From NCBI GenBank assembly GCA_949752795.1, contig OX457058.1, positions 30,816,587-30,880,586 on the forward strand: 64,000 bases of DNA, given 5' to 3'. Positions 46,283 through 58,738 of the stretch are shown here, one piece after another (position 1 is the first letter of the stretch; each line of letters starts with the position of its first letter). This stretch comes from Hyperoodon ampullatus (lineage: Eukaryota; Chordata; Mammalia; Artiodactyla; Ziphiidae). The position numbers and the translations under genes are program-made. The notes beneath the pieces are model-generated. The model searched no databases and was not told the DNA's origin. It saw only the letters and a list, made by a program, of their open reading frames with translations.

Positions 46283-46655
46283 GATTTTAGGTTACCAGAG
46301 GCAGGGTGTGGGTGGAGGGGGAACTGGATGAAAGTAGTCAAAACGTACAAACTTCCAGTTATAAGATAATAAGTACTAGGGATTTAATGTACAACATGAT
46401 AAACATAATTAACACTGCTTTATGTTATATGAAAGTTAAGAGAGTATATCCTAAGAGTTGTAATATTTTTTTTGCTATTTCTTTAAGTGTTTACCTATAT
46501 GAGATGATGAATTTTCACTAAACTGATTGTGATAATCATTTCAGGTGATAATCATTTCATGATGTATGTAAGTCAAATCATTATGCTGTACACCTGAAAC
46601 ATACAGTGCGGGTATGTCAATTATATCTCAATAAAACTTAAAGCAAAAGATGAAT
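46283..46655 (+). mobile_element. L1-F, old L1 3' UTR fragment
   Basis: It resembles a 3' UTR from an older L1 (gttaccagaggcaggg, ctgtacacctgaaac) and ends with ctcaataaaact and an A-rich stretch. There is no coding sequence. Confidence 0.6.
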
Positions 46656-47375
46656 AACACCTTAATATACCTAACTTAGAAAAAAACGTTATACCAAGAT
46701 TAAGTGAATCCTACACCAAGACTCCAAGGTTTTGGTTGTTAGAAAATATATTAACATAACTACTCAGCTTATAAATTTATGATAGGCATGTGATCAACTT
46801 GATAGATGCAAAGAAAGTAGCATGGTAGAATTCTACAGGTAATAATTTTAAAAATAAAGAAGATATTAATACATATGTACTGAAAGAAATAACACATACC
46901 CCCAACACTAGTTCACCTATAGAGAAATAACAGATTAATTTCCTCTAATTGTCAGAAAGATCACTAGGAGATATGAATACCTAACTTACTTAACACTTTG
47001 ATGAATTAGTCAAAAAATTACCTTTGGAAAAGAAGGATTAAAATCATCTCGATTTGCAGAGCATATGGATATATATTTAGTAAGCCCAAAGAATCAATGG
47101 ATTATTGTTTCAGAAAATAAGACAATAAAATATCGTAAAGACTATAACATAAGCATATAGTACACAGTTCATTTAGACACATTCCAAGCAGTAACAAGGC
47201 ATATTAAAAGGGAGGCTACAATTTTAAAAGTATAAAATAAAATAAAAATAAATCTAACAACACATGAAAAGCCAATATGAATAAAATTATCAAGAACTCC
47301 TTATAAAGATAATATAGATTTGAAGAAAAGGAAAATCAAACTATTTCCTTCAATATAATAATAAATCTTATATAG
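46656..47375 (+). mobile_element. L1-G, very diverged L1 ORF2-like sequence (tentative)
   Basis: AT-rich, with scattered L1-like phrases (ttgatagatgcaaagaaagt, ctcgatttgcagagcatatg) in the right order for the reverse-transcriptase region. No open frame is present. It is the target of the L1-H insertion. Confidence 0.45.
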
Positions 47376-47388
47376 ATTGGACGAGGGG

Positions 47389-47398
47389 AAGATGGCGG
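47389..47398 (+). promoter_or_regulatory. YY1-like site at L1-H 5' end
   Basis: AAGATGGCGG lies about 14 bp after the element start, the same place as in L1-I and comparable to the known YY1 site of human L1. Confidence 0.6.
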
Positions 47399-49060
47399 AA
47401 GAGTAAGACGCAGAGATCACCTTCCTCCCCACAGATACACCAGAAATACAGCTACACGTGGAACAACTCCTACAGAACACCTACTGAACGCTGGCAGAAG
47501 ACCTCAGACCTCCCAAAAGGCAAGAAATTCCCCACGTACCTGGGTAGGGCAAAAGAAAAAAGAATAAACAGAGACAAAAGGATAGGGACGGGACCTGCAC
47601 CAGTGGGAGGGAGCTGTGAAGGAGGAAAGGTTTCCACACACTATGAAGCCTCTTCGCGGGCGGAGACTGCGGGTGGCGGAGGGGGGAAGCTTCGGAGCCG
47701 CGGAGGAGAGCACAGCCACAGGGGTGTGGAGGGCAAAGCGGAGAGATTCCCGCACAGAGGATTGGTGCCGACAGGCAATCACCAGCCCGAGGCTTGTCTG
47801 CTCACCCGCCGGGACGGGTGGGGCTGGGAGCTGAGGCTCGGGCTTCGGTCGGAGTGCAGGGAGAGGACTGGCGGTGTGAACACAGCCTGAAGGGGCTAGT
47901 GCACCACGGCTAGCCGGGAGGGAGTCCGGGAAAAAGTCTGGACCCGCCGAAGAGGCAAGAGACCTTTTCTTCCCTCTTTGTTTCCTGGTGCGCAAGGAGA
48001 GGGGATTAAGAGCGCTGCTTAAAGGGGCTCCAGAGACGGGCACGAGCCGTGGCTAAAAGCGCAGACCCCAGAGACGGGCATAAGACATTAAGGCTGCTGC
48101 TGCTGCCACCAAGAAGCCTGTGTGCGAGCGCAGGTCACTCTCCACACCACCCCTCCCGGGAGCCAGTGCAGCCCGCCACTGCCAGCGTCCCAGGATCCAG
48201 GGACAACTTCCCCGGGAGAACGCACGGCGCGCCTCAGGCTGGTGCAATGTCACACCGGCCTCTACCGCTGCAGGCTCGCCCCGCACGCCGTACCCCTCCC
48301 TCCCCCGGCCTGAGTGAGCCAGAGTCCCCGAAGCAGCTGCTCCTTTAACCTCGTCCTGTCTGAGCGAAGAACAGACGCCCTCTGGCGACCTATACGCAGA
48401 GGCGGCGCCAAATCCAAAGCTGAGCCCCGGGAGCTGTGCGAACAAAGAAAAGAAAGGGAAATCTCTCCCAGCAGCCTCAGAAGCAGCGGATTAAAGCTCC
48501 ACAATCAACTTGATGTACCCTGCATCTGTGGAATACATGAATAGACAACAAATCATCCCAAATTGAGGAGCCGTGTGGATGGAAGGCTCTTGGTGCTGCA
48601 GCCAGGAGTCAGTGCTGTGCCTCTGAGGTGGGAGAGCCAACTTCAGGACACTGGTCCACGAGAGACCTCACAGCTCCATGTAATATCAAACAGCGAAAAT
48701 CTCCCAGAGATCTCCATCACAACACCAACACCCAGCTTCACTCAACGAACAGCAAGCTACAGTGCTGGACACCCTATGCCAAACAATTGGCAAGACAGGA
48801 ACACAACACCACCCATTAGCAGAGAGGCTGCCTAAAATCATAATAAGGCCACAGACACCCCAAAACACACCAGGAGACGTGGACCTGCCCACCAGAAAGA
48901 CAAGATCGAGCCTCATCCACCAGAACACAGGCACTAGTCCCCTCCACCAGGAAGCCTACACAACCCACTGAACCAACCTTAGCCACTGGGGACAGACACC
49001 AAAAACAATGGGAACTACGAACCTGCAGCCTGCATAAAAGGAGACCCCAAATATAGTAAG

Positions 49061-49964
49061 ATGAGCAAAATGAGAAGACAGAAAAAAACGCAGCAGATGA
49101 AGGAGCAAGATAAAAACCCATCAGACCTAACAAATGAAGAGGAAATAGGCAGTCTACCTGAAAAAGAATTCAGAATAATGAGAGTAAAGATGATCCAAAA
49201 TCTTGGAAACAGAATAGAGAAAATGCAAGAAACATTTAACAAGGACCTAGAAGAACTAAAGAGGGAACAAGCAACGATGAACAACACAATAAATGAAATT
49301 AAAAATACTCTAGATGGGGTCAATAGCAGAATAACTGAGGCAGAAGAACGGATAAGTGACCTGGAAGATAAAATAGTGGAAATAACTACTGCGGAGCAGA
49401 ATAAAGAAAAAAGAATGAAAAGAACTGAGAACAGTCTCAGAGACCTCTGGGACAACATTAAACGCACCAACATTCGAATTATAGGGGTTCCAGAAGAAGA
49501 AGAGAAAAAGAAAGGGACTGACAAAATATTTGAAGGGATTATAATTGAAAACTTCCCTAATATGGGAAAGGAAATAGTTAATCAAGTCCAGGAAGCACAC
49601 AGAATCCCATACAGGACAAATCCAAGGAGAAATACACCAAGACACACATTAAATCAAACTGTCAAAAATTAAATACAAAGAAAACATATTAAAAGCAGCA
49701 AGGGAAAAACAACAAATAACACACAAGGGAATCCCCATAAGGTTAACGGCTGATCTTTCAGCAGAAACTCTGCAAGCCAGAAGGGAGTGGCAAGACAGAT
49801 TTAACGTGATGAAGGAGAAAAACCTGCAACTAAGATTACTCTACCCAGCAAGGATCTCATTCAGATTTGATGGAGAAATTAAAACCTTTACAGACAAGCA
49901 AAAGTTGAGAGAGTTCAGCACCACCAAACCAGCTTTACAACAAATGCTAAAGGAACTTCTTTAG
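49061..49964 (+). pseudogene. L1-H ORF1, one frameshift from intact
   Basis: The frame is open from MSKMRRQKKTQQMKEQ for about 197 normal codons, with coiled coil and RRM-like part ([15 protein letters not shown]). An extra A near 49650 (acattaaatcaaac) shifts the frame before the C-terminal domain, which is still readable in the next frame to TAG at 49962-49964. The coiled coil lacks the seven-residue block seen in L1-I. Confidence 0.88.
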
Positions 49965-50022
49965 GCAAGAAACACAACAGAAGGAAAAGACCTGCAATAA
50001 CGAACCCAAAACAATTAAGAAA

Positions 50023-53000
50023 ATGGGAATAGGAACATACACATAATTACCTTAAATGTAAATGGACTAAATGCTGCCACCAAAAGACACAGATTGGCTG
50101 AATGGATACAAAAACAAGACCCATATATATGCTGTCTACAACAGACCCACTTCAGATGTAGAGACACATACAGACTGAAAGTAAGGGGATGGAAAAAGAT
50201 ATTCCATACAAGTGGAAACCAAAAGAAAGCTGGAGTAGCAATTCTCATATCAGACAAAATAGACTTTAAAATAAAGACTATTAGAAGAGACAAAGAAGGA
50301 CACTACATAATGATCAAGGGATCGATCCAGGAAGAAGATATAACAATTGTAAATATTTATTCACCCAACATAGGAGCACCTCAATACATAAGGCAAATAC
50401 TAACAGTCATAAAAGGAGAAATCGACAGTAACACATTCATAGTAGGGGACTTTAACACCCCACTTTCACCAATGGACAGATCATCCAGAATGAAAATAAA
50501 AAAGGAAACACAAACTTTAAATGATACATTAAAAAAGATGGACTTAATTTATATTTATAGGACATTCTATCCAAAAACAACCGAATACACATTTTTCTCA
50601 AGTGCTCATGGAACATTCTCCAGCATAGATCATATCTTGGGTCACAAATCAAGCCTTGCTAAATTTAAGAAAATTGAAATTATATCAAGTATCTTTTCCA
50701 ACAACACTATGAGACTAGATATCAATTACAGGAAAAGATCTGTAAAAAATACAAACACATGGAAGCTAAACAATACACTACTTAATAACCAACAGATCAC
50801 TGAAGAAATCAAACAGGAAATCAAAAAATACCTAGAAACAAATGACAATGGAGACACGACGACCCAAAACCTATGGGAGGCAGCAAAAGCAGTTCTAAGA
50901 AGGAATTTTATAGCAATAGAATCCTAACTTAAGAAACAGGAAACATCTCAAATAAACAACCTAACCTTGCACCTAAAGCAATTAGAGAAAGAAGAACAAA
51001 AAAACCCCAAAGTTAGGAGAAGGAAAGAAATCATAAAAATCAGATCAGAAATAAATGAAAAAGAAATGAAGGAAACAACAGCAAAGATCAATAAAACTAA
51101 AAGCTGGTTCTTTGAGAACCGTTAACCATAAACCATTAACCAGACTCATCAAGAAAAAAAGGGAGAAGACTCAAATCAATAGAATTAGAAATGAAAAGGG
51201 AGAAGTAACAACTGACACTGCAGAAATACTAAGGATCATGAGAGATTACTACAAGCAACTCTATGCCAATAAAATGGACAACCTGGAAGAAATGGACAAA
51301 TTCTTAGAAATGCACAACCTGCCAAGACTAAATCAGGAAGAAATAGAAAATATGAACAGACCACTCACAAGCACTGAAATTGAAACTGTGATTAAAAATC
51401 TTCCAAGAAACAAAAGCCCAGGACCAGAAGCCTTCACAGGCGAATTCTATCAAACATTTAGAGGAGAGCTAACACCTATCATTCTCAAACTCTTCCAAAA
51501 TATAGCAGAGGGAGGAACACACCCAAACTCATTCTACAAGGCCACCATCACGTTGATTCCAAAACCAGAGAAGGATGTCACAAAGAAAGAAAACTACAGG
51601 CCAATATCACTGATGAACATAGATGCAAAAAATCCAGAGAAGGATGTCACAAAGAAAGAAAACTACAGGCCAATATCACTGATGAATATAGATGCAAAAA
51701 TCCTCAACAAAATACTAGCAAACAGAAATCAACAGCACATTAAAAGGATCATACACCATGATCAAGTGGGGTTTATTCCAGGAATGCAAGGATTCTTCAC
51801 TATACGCAAATCAATCAATGTGATACACCATATTAACAAATTGAAGGAGAAAAACCATATGATCCTCTCAATAGATGCAGAGAAAGCTTTCGAAAAATTC
51901 AACACCCATTTATGATAAAACCCCCCAGGAAGTAGGCATAGAGGGAACTTACCTCAACATAATAAAGGACATATATGACAAACCCACAGCCAACATTGTT
52001 TCAATGGTGAAAAACTGAAACCATCTCCTCTAAGATGAGGAACAAGACAAGGTTGCCCACTCTCACCACCCTTATTCAACATAATTTTGGAAGTTTTAGC
52101 CACAGCAATCAGAGAAGAAAAGGAAATAAAAGGAATCCAAATCGGAAAGATGAAGGAAAGCTATCACTGTCTGCAGATGACATGATACTATACATAGAGA
52201 ATCCTAAAGATGCTACCAGAAAACTACTAGAGCTAATCAATGAATTTGGTAAAGTAGCAGGATACAAAATTAATGCACAGAAATCTCTTGTATTCCTATA
52301 CGCTAATGATAAAAAATCTGAAAGTGAAATCAAGAAAACACTCCCATTTACCATTGCAACAAAAATAAAATATCTAGGAATAAGCCTACCTAAGGAGACA
52401 AAAGACCTGTATGCAGAAAATTATAAGACACTGATGAAAGAAATTAAGGATGATACAAATAGATGGAGAGATATACCAGGTTTTTGGATTGGAAGAATCA
52501 ACATTGTGAAAATGACTCTACTACCCAAAGCAATCTACAGATTCAATGCAATCCCTATCAAACTACCACTGGCATTTTTCACAGAACTAGAACAAAAAAT
52601 TTCACAATTTGTATGGAAACACAAAAGACCCCGAATAGCCAAAGCAATCTTGAGAACGAAAAATGGAGCTGGAGGAATCAGGCTCCCTGACTTCAGACTA
52701 TACTACAAAGCTACAGTAATCAAGACAGTATGGTACTGGCACAAAAACAGAAATATAGATCAATGGAACAGGATAGAAAGCCCAGAGATAAACCCACGCA
52801 CATATGGTCACCTTATCTTTGATAAAGGAGGCAGGAATGTACAGTGGACAAAGGACAGCCTCTTCAATAAGTGGTGCTGGGACAACTGGACAGGTACATG
52901 TAAAAGTATGAGATTAGATCACTCCCTAACACCATACACAAAAACAAGCTCAAAATGGATTAAAGAGCTAAATGTAAGGCCAGAAACTATCAAACTCTTA

Positions 53001-53875
53001 GAGGAAAACATAGGCAGGACACTCTATGACATAAATCACAGCAAGATCCTTCTTGACCCATCTCCTAGAGAAATGGAAATAAAACCAAAAATAAACAAAT
53101 GGGACCTAATGAAACTTCAAAGCTTTTGCACAGCAAAGGAAACCATAAAGAAGACCAAAAGACAACCCTCAGAATGGAGAAAATATTTGCAAATGAAGCA
53201 ACTGACAAAGGGTTAATCTCCAAAATTTACAAGCAGCTCATGCAGCTCAATAACAAAAAACCAAACAAACCAATCCAAAAATGGGCAGAAGACCTAAATA
53301 GACATTTCTCCAAAGACAATATACAGACTGCCAACAAACACATGAAAGAATGCTCAACATCATTAATCATTAGAGAAATGCAAATCAAAACTACAATGAG
53401 ATATCTCACACTGGTCAGAATGTCCATCACCAAAAAATCTAGAAACAATAAATGCTGGAGAGGGTGTGGAGAAAAGGGAACACTCTTGCACTGCTGGTGG
53501 GAATGTGAATTGGTACAGCCAGTATGGAGGTTCCTTAAAAAACTACAAATAGAACTACCATATGACCCAGCAATCCCACTACTGGGCATATACCCTGAGA
53601 AAACCATAATTCAAAAACAGTCATGTACCAAAATGTTCATTGCAGTTCTATTTACAATAGTCAGGACATGGAAGCAACCTAAGTGTCCATCATCGGATGA
53701 ATGGATAAAGAAGATGTGGCACATATATACAATGGAATATTACTCAGCCATAAAAAGAAACGAAATTGAGCTATTTGTAATGAGGTGGATAGAACTAAAG
53801 TCTGTCATACAGAGTGAAGTAAGTCATAAAGAGAAAGACAAATACCGTATGCTAACAGATACATATGGAATCTAA
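50023..53875 (+). pseudogene. L1-H ORF2 remnant
   Basis: A 4-nt deletion near 50042 shifts the frame just after the start. The endonuclease is then open at 50094-50927 (GDFNTPLSP present; SNNTMR replaces SDHNAMR, losing the catalytic His). A stop at 50926, frameshifts near 51115, 51900 and 53185, and a 69-bp in-frame duplication follow. The reverse-transcriptase motif reads SADD. The C-terminal cysteine motif is intact at about 53452-53510. Confidence 0.88.
51565..51702 (+). repeat. 69-bp tandem duplication in L1-H ORF2
   Basis: Two adjacent 69-bp copies (51565-51633 and 51634-51702) repeat the 23 codons from [17 protein letters not shown] through NIDAK, differing at very few bases. The length keeps the frame. 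Confidence 0.93.
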
Positions 53876-54241
53876 GAAAAAAAGTGTCATGAAGAACCTA
53901 GGGGTAAGACGGGAATAAAGACACAGACCTACTAGAGAATGGACTTGAGGATATGGGGAGAGGGAAGGGTGTGCTGTGACAAAGCGAGAGAGAGGCATGG
54001 ACATATATACACTACCAAACGTAAGGTAGATAGCTAGTGGGAAGCAGCCACATAGCACAGGGCGATCAGCTTGGTGCTTTGTGACTGTCTATAGGGGTGG
54101 GATAGGGAGGGTGGGAGGGAGGGAGACACAAGAGGGAAGAGATATGGGAACATATGTATATGTATAACTGATTCACTTTGTTATAAAGCAGAAACTAACA
54201 CACCATTGTAAAGCAATTATACTCCAATAAAGATGTAAAAA

Positions 54242-54443
54242 AAATCTTATATATAGAGAAAAAATATACCAATACACATATATGTGTGTATATGTATATA
54301 TATGTATGTATATTTGTGTATATATATGTATACACAAAAATGTTTTTCTGGGGATAATTTATTTTTTACATAAAATAATGAGAATAGATATAATGTATGT
54401 AAAATAATGAGTTTTTACTGAAATTAAAGATTAGTTATTATTA
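54242..54443. repeat. Spacer between L1-H and L1-I, with TA/TG repeat
   Basis: This 202-bp AT-rich spacer includes a mixed (TA)n/(TGTA)n tract at about 54271-54336 and the left copy of the L1-I target duplication at 54427-54443. No gene is present. Confidence 0.8.
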
Positions 54444-54533
54444 TTATTATTTTTTTTGACTGTTTTTGTTTGTTTTTATTCTTTTTTTTTTTTTTTTTTT
54501 TCTTAGTGGGTTTTTCTTTTTTTTTTTTTTTTT
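54444..54533 (-). other. L1-I 3' tail with two A-runs
   Basis: In sense order the 3' UTR ends ...cagaaactaat, then an A run (17 at 54533-54517), 15 other bases (gaaaaacccactaag, 54516-54502), a second A run (20 at 54501-54482), then an A-rich remainder to the target duplication. The last 40 or so bases of the usual L1 3' UTR, seen in L1-H at 54200-54237, are absent. Confidence 0.85.
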
Positions 54534-54861
54534 ATTAGTTTCTGCTTTATAACAAAGTGAATCAGTCATACATATACATCTGTTCCCACATCCCCTCCCT
54601 CATGCATCTCCCTCCCTCCCACCCTCCCCATCCCACCCCTCCAGGCGGTCACAAAGCACCGAGCTGATCTCCCTGTGCTCTGCGGCTGCTTCCCACTATC
54701 TATCTACCTTACGTTTGGTAGTGTATATATGTCCATGCCTCTCTTTCCCTTTGTCACAGCTTACCCTTCCCCTTCCCCATATCCTCAAGTCCATTCTCAA
54801 GTAGGTCTGTGTCTTTATTCCCGTTTTACCCCTAGGTTCTTCATGACATTTTTTTTTTTTT

Positions 54862-57800
54862 TTAAATTCCATATATATGTGTTAGCATACGGTATTTGTC
54901 TTTCTCTTTCTGACTTACTTCACTCTGTATGACAGACTCTAGGTCTATCCACCTCATTACAAATAGCTCAGTTTCGTTTCTTTTTATGGCTGAGTAATAT
55001 TCCATTGTATATATGTGCCACATCTTCTTTATCCATTCATCCGATGATGGACACTTAGGTTGTTTCCAGCTCCGGGCTATTGTGAATAGAGCTGCAATGA
55101 ACATTTTGGTACATGTCTCTTTTTGAATTATGGTTTTCTCAGGGTATATGCCTAGTAGTGGGATTGCTGGGTCATATGGTAGTTCTATTTTTAGTTTTTT
55201 AAGGAACCTCCATACTGTTCTCCATAGTGGCTGTACCAATTCACATTCCCACCAGCAGTGCAAGAGTGTTCCCTTTTCTCCACACCCTCTCCAGCATTTA
55301 TTGTTTCTAGATTTCTTGATGATGGCCATTCTGACTGGTGTGAGATGATATCTCATTGTAGTTTTGATTTGCATTTCTCTAATGATTAATGATGTTGAGC
55401 ATTCTTTCATGTGTTTGTTGGCAGTCTGTATATCTTCTTTGGAGAAATGCCTATTTAAGTCTTCTGCCCATTTTTGGATTGGGTTGTTTGTTTTTTTGCT
55501 ATTGAGCTGCATGAGCTGTTTATAAATTTTGGAGATTAATCCTTTGTCAGTTGCTTCATTTGCAAATATTTTCTCCCATTCTGAGGGTTGTCTTTTGGTC
55601 TTGTTTATGGTTTCCTTTGCTGTGCAAAAGCTTTGAAGTTTCATTAGGTCCCATTTGTTTATCATTGTTTTTATTTCCATTTCTCTAGGAGGTGGGTCCA
55701 AAAGGATCTTGCTGTGATTTATGTCATAGAGTGTTCTACCTATGTTTTCCTCTAAGAGTTTGATAGTTTCTGGCCTTACATTTAGGTCTTTAATCCATTT
55801 TGAGCTTATTTTTGTGTATGGTGTTAGGGAATGATCTAATCTCATACTTTTACATGTCCCTGTCCAGTTTTCCCAGCACCATTTATTGAAGAGGCTGTCC
55901 TTTCTCCACTGTACATTCCTGCCTCCTTTATCAAAGATAAGTTGGCCATATGTGCGTGGGTTTGTCTCTGGGCTTTCTATCCTGATCCACTGATCTATCT
56001 TTCTGTTTTTATGCCAGTACCACACTGTCTTAATTACTGTAGCTTTGTAGTATAGTCTGAAGTCAGGGAGCCTGATTCCTCCAGCTCCGTTTTTCGTTCT
56101 CAAGATTGCTTTGGCTATTCGGGGTCTTTTGTTTTTCCAAACAAATTTTGAAATTTTTTGTTCTAGTTCTGTGAAAAATGTCAGTGGTAGTTTGATAGGG
56201 ATTGCATTGAATCTGTAGATTGCTTTGGGTAGTAGAGTCATTTTCACAATATTGATTCTTCCAATCCAGGAGCATGGTATATCTCTCCATCTATTTATAT
56301 CATCTTTAATTTCTTTCATCAGTGTCTTATAATTTTCTGCATACAGGTCTTTTGTCTCCTTAGGTAGGTTTATTCCTAGATATTTTATTCTTTTTGTTGC
56401 AATGGTAAATGGGAGTGTTTTCTTGATTTCATTTTCAGATTTTTCATCATTAGTGTACAGGAATGCCAGAGATTTCTGTGCATTAATTTTGTATCCTGCT
56501 ACTTTACCAAATTCATTGATTAGCTCTAGTAGTTTTTCGGTAGCATCTTTAGGATTCTCTATGTATAGTATCATGTCATCTGCAAACAGTGACAGCTTTA
56601 CTTCTTCTTTTCCAATTTGGATTCCTTTTATTTCCTTTTCTTCTCTGATTGCTGTGGCTAAAACTTCCAAAACTAGGTTGAATAAGAGTGGTGAGAGTGG
56701 GCAGCCTTGTCTTGTTCCTGATCTTAGTGGAAATGGTTTCAGTTTTTCACCATTGAGGACAATGTTGGCTGTGGGTTTGTCATATATGGCCTTTATTATG
56801 TTGAGGAAAGTTCCCTCTATGCCTACTTTCTGCAGGGTTTTTATCATAAATGGGTGTTGAATTTTGTCGAAAGCTTTCTCTGCATCTATTGAGATGATCA
56901 TATGGTTTTTCTCCTTCAACTTGTTAATATGGTGTATCACATTGATTGATTTGCGTATATTGAAGAATCCTTGCATTCCTGGAATAAACCCCACTTGATC
57001 ATGGTGTATGATCCTTTTAATGTGCTGTTGGATTCTGTTTGCTAGTATTTTGTTGAGGATTTTTGCATCTATGTTCATCAGTGATATTGGCCTGTAGTTT
57101 TCTTTCTTTGTGACATCCTTGCCTGGTTTTGGTATCAAGGTGATGGTGGCCTCGTAGAATGAGTTTGGGAGTGTTCCTTCCTCTGATATTGTTTGGAAGA
57201 GTTTGAGAAGGAGGGGTGTTAGCTCTTCTCTAAATGTTTGATAGAATTCGCCTGTGAAGCCATCTGGTCCTGGGCTTTTGTTTGATGGAAGATTTTTAAT
57301 CACAGTTTCAATTTCAGTGCTTGTGATTGGTCTATTCATATTTTCTATTTCTTCCTGAGTCAGTCTTGGTAGGTTGTGCATTTCTAAGAATTTGTCCATT
57401 TCTTCCAGGTTGTCCATTTTATTGGCATAGAGTTGCTTATAGTAATCTCTCATGATCTTTTGTATTTCTGCAGTGTCAGTTGTTACTTCTCCTTTTTCAT
57501 TTCTAATTCTACTGATTTGAGTCTTCTCCCTTCTTTTCTTGATGAGTCTGGCTAATGGTTTGTCAATTTTGTTTATCTTCTCAAAGAACCAGCTTTTAGT
57601 TTGGTTGATCTTTGCTATCGTTTCCTTCATTTCTTTTTCATTTATTTCTGATCTGATCTTTATGATTTCTTTCCTTCTGCTAACTTTGGGGGTTTTTTGT
57701 TCTTCTTTCTCTAATTGCTTTAGGTGCAGGGTCAGGTTGTTTACTCGAAATGTTTCCTGTTTCTTAAGGTGGGATTGTATTGCTATAAACTTCCCCCTTA

Positions 57801-58680
57801 GAACTGCTTTTGCTGCGTCCCATAGGTTTTGGGTCGTCGTGTCTCCATTGTCATTTGTTTCTAGGTATTTCTTAATTTCCTCTTTGATTTCTTCAGTGAT
57901 CACTTCATTATTGAGTAGTGTATTGTTTAGCCTCCATGTGTTTGTATTTTTTACAGATCTTTTCCTGTAATTGATGTCTAGTCTCATAGCATTGTGGTCG
58001 GAAAAGATACTGGATACAATTTCAATTTTCTTAAATTTACCAAGGCTTGATTTGTGACCCAAGATATGATCTATCCTGGAGAATGTTCCATGAGCACTTG
58101 AGAAAAATGTGTATTCTGTTGTTTTTGGGTGGAATGTCCTATAAATATCAATTAAGTCCATCTTGTTTAATGTATCATTTAAAGCTTGTGTTTCCTTATT
58201 TATTTTCATTTTGGATGATCTGTCCATTGGTGAAAGTGGGGTGTTAAAGTCCCCTACTATGATTGTGTTACTGTCGATTTCCCCTTTTATGGCTGTTAGT
58301 ATTTGCCTTATGTATTGAGGTGCTCCTATGTTGGGTGCATAAATATTTACAATTGTTATATCTTCTTCTTGGATCGATCCCTTTATCGTTATGTAGTGTC
58401 CTTCTTTGTCTCTTCTAATAGTCTTTATTTTAAAGGCTATTTTGTCTGATATAAGAATTGCTACTCCAGCTTTCTTTTGATTTCCATTTGCATGGAATAT
58501 CTTTTTCCATCCCCTTACTTTCAATCTGTATGTGTCTCTAGGTCTGAAGTGGGTCTCTTGTAGACAGCATATATATGGGTCTTGTTTTTGTATCCATTCA
58601 GCCACTCTGTGTCTTTTGGTGGGAGCATTTAGTCCATTTACATTTAAGGTAATTATTGATATGTATGTTCCTATTCCCAT
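54862..58680 (-). CDS. L1-I ORF2: endonuclease-reverse transcriptase, intact (1272 aa)
   Basis: ORF2p nicks target DNA and copies L1 RNA at the nick. Length is close to the roughly 1275 aa of other mammalian ORF2 proteins. The apurinic-type endonuclease is at the N-terminus with the expected catalytic residues Asn13, Glu42 (QETH), Asp144 and Asn146 (GDFNTP), Asp204 (RIDHILG) and His229 (SDHNAM). The reverse transcriptase has Asp599 (SIDAEKAFD) and FADD at 699-702. A cysteine motif ([18 protein letters not shown]) starts at residue 1129. These sit one residue before the human numbering for the positions I can compare. ATG follows ORF1 after a 58-bp gap. No stop or frameshift. Confidence 0.96.
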   Translation of the reverse strand: MGIGTYISIITLNVNGLNAPTKRHRVAEWIQKQDPYICCLQETHFRPRDTYRLKVRGWKKIFHANGNQKKAGVAILISDKIAFKIKTIRRDKEGHYITIKGSIQEEDITIVNIYAPNIGAPQYIRQILTAIKGEIDSNTIIVGDFNTPLSPMDRSSKMKINKETQALNDTLNKMDLIDIYRTFHPKTTEYTFFSSAHGTFSRIDHILGHKSSLGKFKKIEIVSSIFSDHNAMRLDINYRKRSVKNTNTWRLNNTLLNNEVITEEIKEEIKKYLETNDNGDTTTQNLWDAAKAVLRGKFIAIQSHLKKQETFRVNNLTLHLKQLEKEEQKTPKVSRRKEIIKIRSEINEKEMKETIAKINQTKSWFFEKINKIDKPLARLIKKRREKTQISRIRNEKGEVTTDTAEIQKIMRDYYKQLYANKMDNLEEMDKFLEMHNLPRLTQEEIENMNRPITSTEIETVIKNLPSNKSPGPDGFTGEFYQTFREELTPLLLKLFQTISEEGTLPNSFYEATITLIPKPGKDVTKKENYRPISLMNIDAKILNKILANRIQQHIKRIIHHDQVGFIPGMQGFFNIRKSINVIHHINKLKEKNHMIISIDAEKAFDKIQHPFMIKTLQKVGIEGTFLNIIKAIYDKPTANIVLNGEKLKPFPLRSGTRQGCPLSPLLFNLVLEVLATAIREEKEIKGIQIGKEEVKLSLFADDMILYIENPKDATEKLLELINEFGKVAGYKINAQKSLAFLYTNDEKSENEIKKTLPFTIATKRIKYLGINLPKETKDLYAENYKTLMKEIKDDINRWRDIPCSWIGRINIVKMTLLPKAIYRFNAIPIKLPLTFFTELEQKISKFVWKNKRPRIAKAILRTKNGAGGIRLPDFRLYYKATVIKTVWYWHKNRKIDQWIRIESPETNPRTYGQLIFDKGGRNVQWRKDSLFNKWCWENWTGTCKSMRLDHSLTPYTKISSKWIKDLNVRPETIKLLEENIGRTLYDINHSKILLDPPPREMEIKTMINKWDLMKLQSFCTAKETINKTKRQPSEWEKIFANEATDKGLISKIYKQLMQLNSKKTNNPIQKWAEDLNRHFSKEDIQTANKHMKECSTSLIIREMQIKTTMRYHLTPVRMAIIKKSRNNKCWRGCGEKGTLLHCWWECELVQPLWRTVWRFLKKLKIELPYDPAIPLLGIYPEKTIIQKETCTKMFIAALFTIARSWKQPKCPSSDEWIKKMWHIYTMEYYSAIKRNETELFVMRWIDLESVIQSEVSQKEKDKYRMLTHIYGI

Positions 58681-58738
58681 TTCCTTAATGGCTTTGGGTT
58701 CGTTATTGTAGGTATAGTCCTTCTGTTGTGTTTCTTGC

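Larger units (their letters stand above)
47376..54241 (+). mobile_element. L1-H, 5'-complete L1 with shortened (possibly spliced) 5' UTR
   Basis: It is flanked by a perfect 12-bp target duplication (aaatcttatata at 47363-47374 and 54242-54253). The start motif AAGATGGCGG is at 47389-47398. The 5' UTR is about 1.68 kb against about 2.17 kb in L1-I, because a block of about 760 bp is missing at 48570/48571. ORF1 has one frameshift; ORF2 has several and a 69-bp tandem duplication. Sequence is close to L1-I, so it is young but dead. Confidence 0.92.

Noticed and set aside
47504..48043. 179-aa minus-strand frame and overlapping GC-rich frames in the L1-H 5' UTR
   Set aside because: Long frames arise from CpG-rich 5' UTR sequence; the same region in L1-C and L1-I is not conserved as protein.
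50094..53875. Retroviral pol or endogenous retrovirus
   Set aside because: Domain order is endonuclease then reverse transcriptase with FADD-type motif and a C-terminal cysteine motif, and there are no LTRs, gag or env. This is LINE-1.
56402..56860. 152-aa + strand frame, and 57539-57970 and 59460-59906, opposite to L1-I ORFs
   Set aside because: They are antisense shadows of intact L1 ORFs with hydrophobic, low-information translations.
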